From Chloroflexota bacterium (GTDB taxonomy: Bacteria > Chloroflexota > Anaerolineae > B4-G1): a stretch of 12,128 nt of DNA. The notes below the pieces were generated by a model. That model worked only from the letters and a program-made list of their open reading frames with translations. It searched no databases and was not told where the DNA came from. The DNA lies in NCBI GenBank assembly GCA_003648085.1, contig QMOC01000017.1, forward strand, positions 1 to 12,128, given 5' to 3'. Shown in pieces: positions 1-5,074 of the stretch (positions within the stretch are counted from its first letter, which is position 1; every line of letters starts with the position of its first letter). Made by a program: the position numbers and the translations under genes.

Positions 1-3
1 CTG

Positions 4-76
4 TACCCCCGCCGCGACTCGAACGCGGGCCACCGGCTCCGGAGGCCGGTGCTCTATCCTACTGAGCTACGGGGGC
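4..76 (-). tRNA. tRNA-Arg, anticodon CCG
   Basis: Read on the minus strand, the 73-nt gene folds as a standard cloverleaf. The acceptor stem is GCCCCCG against CGGGGGT (first pair G-U), the D-arm begins TAGCTCAG, the anticodon stem is CCGGC/GCCGG with loop CTCCGGA, and the T-arm is CCGCG/CGCGG around TTCGAGT. The loop gives anticodon CCG, which reads the arginine codon CGG. The discriminator base is A and no CCA is encoded (the following bases are CAG), so the end must be added by tRNA nucleotidyltransferase. A good promoter lies directly upstream on the same strand. Confidence 0.95.
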
Positions 77-86
77 ATGTAACCCT

Positions 87-115
87 TTTATACCACATAA
101 GGCTCTAAGACGCAA
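87..115 (-). promoter_or_regulatory. Sigma-70-type promoter of tRNA-Arg
   Basis: On the minus strand a -35-like TTGCGT (110-115) and a -10 TATAAA (87-92) are separated by 17 bp. Transcription would begin a few bases upstream of the tRNA 5' end at 76. The spacing is ideal and the -10 is strong; the -35 matches the consensus only at TTG. Confidence 0.6.
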
Positions 116-174
116 GTCGGCACGTGAATTCGGCGGAACGACCGCTCTCGCTGGCAATGATAGCGCTGCGAAGT

Positions 175-203
175 TTGACTTCCGCACCGGGTTGCGCTAT
201 ACT
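175..203 (+). promoter_or_regulatory. Strong sigma-70-type promoter for the glycosyltransferase pair
   Basis: TTGACT (175-180) and TATACT (198-203) are separated by exactly 17 bp, close to the consensus. Transcription would begin near 210 and give a leader of about 75 nt before the ATG at 287. The promoter is divergent from the tRNA-Arg promoter and probably drives both following genes. Confidence 0.75.
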
Positions 204-286
204 GGGATTACCTTCAGCAGCCGCCTGACGACCAGCGGTGGATGAACGGACGCTCTCGACCACAATCTGGAGGAGAACTTATCTTT

Positions 287-1471
287 ATGGATCACGTGGA
301 GCAAGCCGTTACAGCCCTCGAGAACGCCGAGCGCCGAAAGTATAAGTGGACAAGGCTGCTCCTGCCTCTTCTCTCGTATAAAGTCTACCTGCTTGCCCTC
401 GTGTATCTGACTTTCCAACTTCTCCCGTCAATCTTTGCCACAGAGATCTATCACGAGAACTTCCACTGGCCGCCCGACGATCCACCTTCTTTAGCCAGTG
501 CTTACAAAACCTGGGATGGCAATCATTATCTCTATCTGAGTGAGATGGGCTACCAACCCGGTGCAATCTCCAACGCTCTTAACCCCCTTTGGCCGATCTG
601 CATCAGACTGGGATCTTTTCTGTTCTTGGGTGATCACCTCATCTCGGCGCTTGTGCTGTCCAATCTCTTCTCCCTGATCGGGTTACTTCTGTTTCATTAC
701 TTCGTGTGGAATTATCATGGTGAAAACGTTGCCGATCTCTCCACTCTGTTGCTTGTGGCTTACCCGGGTGCCTTGTTTTTCGCTTTTCCGTACACCGAAT
801 CCCTTTTCCTTCTCTTAACCATGGTGTTTTTCATCGCCTTGTACCGTCGTGATTACCTCTTAGCTGCCCTCGCGTCCTTCTTTCTTCCCCTCGCACGAGA
901 GCCCGGCCTTTTTGCTGTCGTTCCGTTTTTCTATGACATCTATCAATCATGGAGAGAAAAGGGCAAGGTGCGACTTGAGGACTTGGTATACCTGACGGCA
1001 CCGGTAGCGAGCATGTTTATGTACTTCGCTATCATGTACCTTTCAACGGGGAATCCATTGGAGGGAATCGAGGCTGAGAAATACTTCATCGGTCAACGTT
1101 CGATATCGAGCCTTCTTGATCTGCCTGCTTTTGTGCGATCTTTCGCCGATATTAGGTACTTGCACGGGACTCTTTACTCTGCCTTCGACCGCCTATGGTT
1201 TGTGGTTCTCGTCGTTTTTCTGTTCAAGATATGGAGAACTGACAGGAGGTATTTCTGGTTTGCTATCCTAGCGGGTATTGTACCCCCGATGACGGGTACA
1301 TTTTGGTCCTACACGCGCTTTCTGGTCGCCGTCTTTCCATTGTTCATTGCGGCTGCTGAAGTCCTCTCAAAAGACAAATGGAAAGGGGTCAGGTGGCTTA
1401 CAATCGGCATTCTGTTTTCGTTGCAGATCATCTTTTTGATCAGGCATATCAATAACTATTGGGTCGGTTGA
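287..1471 (+). CDS. PIG-V-like (GT76-type) polytopic membrane mannosyltransferase
   Basis: This 394-aa multi-spanning membrane protein resembles the PIG-V / GPI mannosyltransferase 2 family and its bacterial relatives. These are GT-C enzymes that transfer mannose from a polyprenyl-phosphate donor on the outer face of the membrane. Visible family marks are WDGNHYL (76-82) in the first extramembrane loop, with its Trp-Asp; NPLWP (99-103); the strongly conserved YPGALFFAFPYTESL (159-173); and AREPG (203-207). Many hydrophobic helices follow. The ATG at 287 is preferred over one at 242 because GGAGGA lies 12 nt upstream and the shorter product begins just before the charged N-terminus. The acceptor is unknown. 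Codon use is clearly richer in A/T (many TTT, CTT, TCT) than in the next gene, which suggests separate ancestry. The TMTC-like gene follows 15 bp downstream. Confidence 0.85.
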   Translation: MDHVEQAVTALENAERRKYKWTRLLLPLLSYKVYLLALVYLTFQLLPSIFATEIYHENFHWPPDDPPSLASAYKTWDGNHYLYLSEMGYQPGAISNALNPLWPICIRLGSFLFLGDHLISALVLSNLFSLIGLLLFHYFVWNYHGENVADLSTLLLVAYPGALFFAFPYTESLFLLLTMVFFIALYRRDYLLAALASFFLPLAREPGLFAVVPFFYDIYQSWREKGKVRLEDLVYLTAPVASMFMYFAIMYLSTGNPLEGIEAEKYFIGQRSISSLLDLPAFVRSFADIRYLHGTLYSAFDRLWFVVLVVFLFKIWRTDRRYFWFAILAGIVPPMTGTFWSYTRFLVAVFPLFIAAAEVLSKDKWKGVRWLTIGILFSLQIIFLIRHINNYWVG

Positions 1472-1486
1472 TCACGTGAGTTGACA

Positions 1487-3610
1487 ATGATGCACAGTCT
1501 GCTAGCGTCCAGGTGGTTCGGGAAGATAGACCGCCGCTGGCTGGCGGCAGTACCGGCGCTGATCGTGCTGTTCGTCTACTTGCCGGCGTTGCAGAACGGG
1601 TTGGTCTGGGACGACGTCACGTTCCTATCCGACATGCCGCTCTACCGTAACCCGGCCCTCCTGGTGGAAACACTGCGCCAGCCCTTCGTCATTTCACCCA
1701 ATTATTTCCGCCCGCTCGCTCTGCTGACCTTCATCGAGGAGTTACGACTGGGCGGCCTGAACCCCACCATCTTCCACCTGACCAACATCCTGCTGCACGC
1801 TCTCAACACCGGCCTGGTCGCCATCCTGGCCTGCTATCTGTGGTCGGCTGAGGGTAACGACGCAAGGAGTGCCTGGCTTGCGGTTGGCGCCGGCTTGATC
1901 TACGGCCTACATCCCGCCCTGGTGGAAGGGGTAACTTTCATCTCCAGCCGCTTTGACCTGCTGCTGACGGCCTTTCTCCTCCTGGCCCTGGTGGCCGACA
2001 TAACCCTGCGCCAGCACCCCGTCGCGCGCGCGCTGACTGTGGGGCTGGCCTTCCTGCTGGCCGCTCTGACCAAAGAGATGGCAGTCGCCTTTGCGGTCGT
2101 CCTGCCTCTTTGGCACCTGGCCACCAGAGGACGTCGCCTGTGGCCGCTCTCCCAATTCTGGCACAGCCTCCGGCAGTCGGGCGACCTGATCACCTATGGG
2201 GCCTTGCTCGCCGGCGGGGGCGTCTACCTGTACGTTCGCATCGTCTCCCTGCATTACCTGCTGCTGCCCCTGGCCGGCATTCCCACGGGTGGCCCGCTCC
2301 AACACCTGCTCCTGGTAGCCCGCTCTCTGGCAGAGTACGGGGTTCTGATCGTCTGGCCCTTCACCACCCTTACCCCCATCCACTACAGCACCCTGCCCAT
2401 TCCAACCGATGACCCTGCGGCGTGGGCGTCGCTGGTTGCGGTTCTGGCACTAGTAGCCGGCCTGGTGGCGCTGGTGCGAAAGGCCCCCCGCTCCGGTTGG
2501 CTGGCCGTGGCCGGCACCCTTTCCCTGCTGCCGGTGATCAACATTCTTCCGCTGGATCTGACCGGTGGAGCGTTCATCGCCGAGCGTTTCCTGCTCTTCC
2601 CGCTGACACTGTTCTCGCTGGCGGCCGTCCCCCTGCTGCGCCCTCTGGCAGCGTGGAAATCTCGTCCCTCATCCATAGGTGGCGTCCTGGGACAGATGCT
2701 TCCCCCTTTGTGGCTGGCGGCCAGCGTGCTTATCATCCAGACGGTGCTTCCTTTCTGGCGCAGCGACCTGACCCTGTGGGAGTGGGGGGGCCGCCGCGCT
2801 CCCCTCTCCTCTGTGCCGTTCACCAACCTGGCGCGGTTGTATAGCGAACAAGGCGACCCCGAGGCCGGCCTGGAGGCCGCCCAACGGGCCACCGACCTGG
2901 ATCCCACCAGCGGAATGGCCTGGAACAACACCGGACTGGCTCTCTTCTATCTGGGACGTTACACCGAGGCCCAGGCTGCCTTTGAAAAGGCCACCATTCT
3001 GCAACCCGGAAACGCCCTGTTCTGGAACAACCTGGCCGGAACCCTTATGGAGCAAGGCCAGTGGCAGGAGGCAGAGCACGTACTTTTGGACGAATCCCTC
3101 CGGCGCGACCCAAACCAACCGTTGGCCCATCTCAACCTGGGCGCCGTTTATCTGCAATTGGACCGCCCCGATCTGGCCACCCAGCACCTCCAGGAGGCCC
3201 TCCGCCTGCTGCCCCCAGATCAGACCGCCAAGGCAGAGGATATGCTGGCCCGGGCGAAGGAACCGGCCCGTTGGCTGCGCCTGGGAGACCTGTTGCTGGA
3301 TGAGGGGGATGCCGATGGGGCCTTACAGGCTTTCGAGCGAGCGGAGGCTCTCGGTGCTTCGCCGGCCGACGTGGCCGTGGGGCAGAGTGCGGCCTTTATC
3401 CAGATGGAGGCGTGGGCCGAGGCCGAGGCGGTGCTACGAGGGGCGCTGCTACAAGCCCCTGACGACGCCCGTCTGTACAACAACCTCGGCGTGGTCGCTC
3501 GCGAGCAGGGAAACCTGGAGGCCGCCCGCGAATACTTCGAGCGTGCTATCTCCCTTTCGCCAGAGTGGGACTTGCCCCGCAGGAATCTGGAGGCGCTGGA
3601 GAGTCGCTGA
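1487..3610 (+). CDS. TMTC-like GT-C glycosyltransferase with C-terminal TPR domain
   Basis: This 707-aa protein has two halves. Residues about 17-440 are hydrophobic and polytopic. After the first membrane helix comes WDD (41-43), the acidic motif expected in the first external loop of GT-C enzymes. Then come NYFRPL, a LTNILLHALN helix, and LHPALVEGVTFISSRFDLL, all typical of bacterial relatives of eukaryotic TMTC / protein O-mannosyltransferases. From about 443 to the end there are roughly seven TPR units with the usual W-N-N-L-G / A-F-E-K-A-L-P pattern, a likely protein-binding scaffold. The donor is probably a polyprenyl-linked sugar; the acceptor is unknown. The start is ambiguous: ATG at 1487 (chosen), ATG at 1490 or TTG at 1481; the Shine-Dalgarno is weak (GTGAG). 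The gene is probably cotranscribed with the PIG-V-like gene just upstream. Confidence 0.82.
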   Translation: MMHSLLASRWFGKIDRRWLAAVPALIVLFVYLPALQNGLVWDDVTFLSDMPLYRNPALLVETLRQPFVISPNYFRPLALLTFIEELRLGGLNPTIFHLTNILLHALNTGLVAILACYLWSAEGNDARSAWLAVGAGLIYGLHPALVEGVTFISSRFDLLLTAFLLLALVADITLRQHPVARALTVGLAFLLAALTKEMAVAFAVVLPLWHLATRGRRLWPLSQFWHSLRQSGDLITYGALLAGGGVYLYVRIVSLHYLLLPLAGIPTGGPLQHLLLVARSLAEYGVLIVWPFTTLTPIHYSTLPIPTDDPAAWASLVAVLALVAGLVALVRKAPRSGWLAVAGTLSLLPVINILPLDLTGGAFIAERFLLFPLTLFSLAAVPLLRPLAAWKSRPSSIGGVLGQMLPPLWLAASVLIIQTVLPFWRSDLTLWEWGGRRAPLSSVPFTNLARLYSEQGDPEAGLEAAQRATDLDPTSGMAWNNTGLALFYLGRYTEAQAAFEKATILQPGNALFWNNLAGTLMEQGQWQEAEHVLLDESLRRDPNQPLAHLNLGAVYLQLDRPDLATQHLQEALRLLPPDQTAKAEDMLARAKEPARWLRLGDLLLDEGDADGALQAFERAEALGASPADVAVGQSAAFIQMEAWAEAEAVLRGALLQAPDDARLYNNLGVVAREQGNLEAAREYFERAISLSPEWDLPRRNLEALESR

Positions 3611-3622
3611 ATGGGATGCACA

Positions 3623-3636
3623 GCGATTGAAATCGC
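3623..3636. repeat. Short inverted repeat after the TPR glycosyltransferase gene
   Basis: GCGATT (3623-3628) and AATCGC (3631-3636) form a perfect 6-bp inverted repeat with a 2-bp centre, 12 bp after the stop codon. No run of T follows, so it is not a classical terminator. The rest of the 3611-3745 gap shows nothing I can assign. Confidence 0.3.
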
Positions 3637-3745
3637 GCCCTACAATACTATCCGGATACGAGATAGCTGCCCGAGCGAGAGCAGGGATGGCGGCACAGGG
3701 CAGAAGAGCGTGCCGGTGGCTCGCCAGGCAGCCAACCCTCAAAAA

Positions 3746-3964
3746 CTAGGGATTATGTTTTGCGGGCCCTAGTCGCTTCATCTCGGCGATGTAGGCTTTG
3801 ACGCTGGCCTTGTCTACCCACCAATCGCGCCTGCCACGCTTTGTGCCTGTTATCTTGCCTTCCTTGACCAAGCGGCGTATATGCTTAACGTGGCATCCCG
3901 TCAGTTCCGCCGCCTCTTTAGTGGTGATCCATTCCATGGGATTGAAGTCGTCAGGCATTGTCAC
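3746..3964 (-). CDS. Excisionase-like helix-turn-helix protein (HTH_17/MerR-type)
   Basis: This small basic protein (72 aa from GTG at 3964, or 70 aa from ATG at 3958) consists almost entirely of one winged-helix DNA-binding domain of the excisionase / HTH_17 type. ITTKEAAELTG forms the first helices, CHVKHIRRLVKEGKI the recognition helix, and the following KRGRRDWWVDKASVKAYI is the wing and closing helix. Such proteins act as recombination directionality factors or small repressors. The GTG start overlaps the stop of an upstream minus-strand reading frame by 4 bp (GTGA), and AAGAG lies 6 nt before it. It sits downstream of the 3' end of tRNA-Glu, where integrated elements commonly insert, but no integrase is present in the window. 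The precise role is unknown. Confidence 0.75.
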   Translation of the reverse strand: MTMPDDFNPMEWITTKEAAELTGCHVKHIRRLVKEGKITGTKRGRRDWWVDKASVKAYIAEMKRLGPAKHNP

Positions 3965-3990
3965 TTACCACTCTTACCGGTCTTACCGGT
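3964..3990. repeat. 9-bp tandem repeat, block 1 (CTTACCGGT x3)
   Basis: Three consecutive 9-bp units: CTTACCACT (3964-3972), CTTACCGGT (3973-3981) and CTTACCGGT (3982-3990). The last two are identical and the first differs at two positions. The block lies directly upstream of the HTH gene on its coding strand and may contain its translation or operator region. Confidence 0.8.
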
Positions 3991-4025
3991 TCTGCGGAAG
4001 GGAGAAAGCCATAATATGGGATGCG

Positions 4026-4065
4026 AAGTGTAGCAAGTGTAGCACCGTAGCACTATGCTACACTT
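4026..4065. repeat. 9-bp tandem repeat, block 2, with an inverted copy forming a hairpin
   Basis: AAGTGTAGC occurs twice in tandem (4026-4034 and 4035-4043) and once inverted as GCTACACTT (4057-4065). The second unit plus one base (4035-4044) pairs perfectly with 4056-4065 over 10 bp around an 11-nt loop. A degenerate partial unit, ACCGTAGC, lies in the loop region. This arrangement could be a protein-binding site or a cruciform. Confidence 0.75.
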
Positions 4066-4078
4066 CCCCGCCCTATGG

Positions 4079-4105
4079 CTATAACTGTTATAATCGCTAT
4101 AACCA
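4079..4105. repeat. 9-bp tandem repeat, block 3 (CTATAACNN x3)
   Basis: Three 9-bp units, CTATAACTG, TTATAATCG and CTATAACCA, repeat the core TATAAC/T at exact 9-bp intervals (4080, 4089, 4098). The block is AT-rich in contrast to its GC-rich surroundings. Confidence 0.75.
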
Positions 4106-4112
4106 ACGGAAA

Positions 4113-4134
4113 GCCCCACCTGGTGAGGTGGGGC
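4113..4134 (-). terminator. Hairpin, possible terminator of tRNA-Glu transcript
   Basis: GCCCCACC (4113-4120) pairs perfectly with GGTGGGGC (4127-4134) around a 6-nt loop. Read on the minus strand, the stem is followed by TTTCC. It lies about 90 bp past the 3' end of tRNA-Glu on the same strand. The short T-run makes an intrinsic terminator possible, not certain. Confidence 0.45.
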
Positions 4135-4137
4135 GGT

Positions 4138-4155
4138 GGTGGGACCGGTGGGACA
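4138..4155. repeat. 9-bp tandem repeat, block 4 (GGTGGGACM x2)
   Basis: GGTGGGACC (4138-4146) is followed immediately by GGTGGGACA (4147-4155). It shares the 9-bp period of the three nearby blocks but not their sequence. Confidence 0.65.
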
Positions 4156-4224
4156 TAGCCAATGCTTCACTCCCACCCCTCAGCCGCAGCGACGAGGTCA
4201 ATCTCGATGCAGTATTTGGTGGAA

Positions 4225-4297
4225 TGGCCCCAAGGGGGTTCGAACCCCTGTTTCCGGCTTGAGAGGCCGGCGTCCTAGGCCACTAGACGATGGGGCC
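4225..4297 (-). tRNA. tRNA-Glu, anticodon CTC
   Basis: On the minus strand, a 73-nt cloverleaf: acceptor GGCCCCA against TGGGGCC with discriminator A, D-arm beginning TCGTCTAGTGG as in glutamate tRNAs, anticodon stem CCGGC/GCCGG with loop CTCTCAA, and T-arm AGGGG/CCCCT around TTCGAAC. The anticodon CTC reads GAG. No CCA is encoded. Its 3' end faces the repeat blocks and the excisionase-like gene, the usual geometry for an element inserted at a tRNA. Confidence 0.96.
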
Positions 4298-4308
4298 ATG
4301 CGAACCCA

Positions 4309-4336
4309 ATTTTACCAGCCTTTCCCCTTTTGTCAA
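4309..4336 (-). promoter_or_regulatory. Sigma-70 promoter of tRNA-Glu
   Basis: On the minus strand a consensus -35 TTGACA (4331-4336) and -10 TAAAAT (4309-4314) are 16 bp apart. The predicted start is a few bases before the tRNA 5' end at 4297. The -35 bases are shared with the plus-strand promoter at 4330-4358. Confidence 0.75.
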
Positions 4337-4358
4337 ACTACGCGCAAAGTGTTATACT
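4330..4358 (+). promoter_or_regulatory. Sigma-70 promoter upstream of yjbQ
   Basis: TTGTCA (4330-4335) and TATACT (4353-4358) are separated by 17 bp, a near-consensus arrangement. The transcript would carry a leader of about 200 nt, including the palindromic repeat at 4409-4479, before the yjbQ start at 4566. The -35 overlaps the tRNA-Glu -35 on the other strand. Confidence 0.65.
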
Positions 4359-4408
4359 GAGGTAACTGCTCAGCCGACCTCAGTTAGGGCGTTGGAGCGC
4401 ATCCTTTA

Positions 4409-4479
4409 GGACGCAGACGAACGCCGCCAAACGCTGATTTTTGAATTTGATCTGCGGAAATCTGCGTTAATCTGCGTCC
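4409..4479. repeat. Imperfect palindromic interspersed repeat, copy 1
   Basis: GGACGCAGA (4409-4417) is the exact inverse of TCTGCGTCC (4471-4479). Between them, units of the form AACGCNGAT on the left arm mirror ATCTGCGTTAATCTGCG on the right arm. The same unit makes up the repeat at 4972-5036. This looks like a REP-type intergenic repeat; its function is not visible. Confidence 0.7.
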
Positions 4480-4565
4480 GATCTCAAATCTGGCGGAACG
4501 GCTGAGTAGTTGCATACTGAGAATGTGAAGCGTGAAACGTGAGATGTGAGACATAGGATACAAGC

Positions 4566-4961
4566 ATGGAACAGATCGAGATTTCGACGCAGGGCCGCCA
4601 GGCTTTCCACGACATCACCGCTGAGGTGCAAACCATCGTCAGCCGCAGCGGGGTGCGCCAGGGCATATGCTTCATCTTTTGCCCTCATACTACCGCCGGC
4701 CTGACCCTGAACGAGAACTGGGACCCCGATGTCCAACACGACATCGGCGTAGGACTCGATGCGATCTCCCCACGACGGCCGGAATACCGCCACGGCGAGG
4801 GGAACTCGCCCGCACATCTCAAGTCCTCCTTGGTAGGCGCGTCGCAGTTCGTGCCAATTGCCGGAGGTAAACTGGTGCTGGGCACTTGGCAGGGCATTTT
4901 CCTGGCCGAGTTCGATGGCCCACGCCGCCGCAGAGTTCTGGTTAAGGTGATCGCGGGCTGA
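4566..4961 (+). CDS. yjbQ: YjbQ family protein (UPF0047; secondary thiamine-phosphate synthase-like)
   Basis: This 131-aa single-domain protein matches the YjbQ / UPF0047 family at its normal length. Signature stretches are HTTAGLTLNEN (41-51), HGEGNSPAHLKSS (76-88), and LGTWQGIFLAEFDGPRRRR (105-123), with the conserved histidines 41, 76 and 84. Some members have weak thiamine-phosphate synthase activity and can rescue thiE mutants, but the physiological reaction is unsettled. No thiamine gene is nearby. The ATG at 4566 has AGGATA about 9 nt upstream. The gene stands alone between two copies of a palindromic repeat. Confidence 0.92.
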   Translation: MEQIEISTQGRQAFHDITAEVQTIVSRSGVRQGICFIFCPHTTAGLTLNENWDPDVQHDIGVGLDAISPRRPEYRHGEGNSPAHLKSSLVGASQFVPIAGGKLVLGTWQGIFLAEFDGPRRRRVLVKVIAG

Positions 4962-4971
4962 GCAGGATTCT

Positions 4972-5036
4972 GAACGCAGATTAACGCTGATCCACGCTGA
5001 TTCCCTTATCTGCGGAATCCGCGTTCACCCGCGTTC
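4972..5036. repeat. Imperfect palindromic interspersed repeat, copy 2
   Basis: The left arm, GAACGCAGATTAACGCTGAT, is mirrored imperfectly by the right arm, ATCTGCGGAATCCGCGTT followed by CACCCGCGTTC. Built from the same AACGCNGAT units as the copy at 4409-4479, it fills the gap between yjbQ and the radical SAM gene. It begins 10 bp after the yjbQ stop and could stabilise or end that transcript, but it lacks a T-run. Confidence 0.7.
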
Positions 5037-5074
5037 CATTCAGGTTGTCGGTTTAAGACGAGTGGACCCATACG

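Noticed and set aside
242..286. Earlier ATG start for the PIG-V-like gene
   Set aside because: The GGAGGA ribosome-binding site lies between it and the ATG at 287, so the later start is favoured.
3611..3745. Promoter or terminator in the gap after the TPR glycosyltransferase gene
   Set aside because: TTGAAA near 3628 has no properly spaced -10, and the small inverted repeat lacks a T-run.
3964..4155. CRISPR array
   Set aside because: The units are 9 bp, directly abutting, different between blocks, and have no spacers or cas genes nearby.
3961..4176. A 71-aa minus-strand reading frame through the 9-bp repeats, ending in a GTGA overlap with the HTH gene
   Set aside because: It starts at GTG without a clear Shine-Dalgarno, is made largely of low-complexity repeats, matches no family I know, and contains the candidate tRNA-Glu terminator. 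I describe it as a finding and do not call it as a gene.
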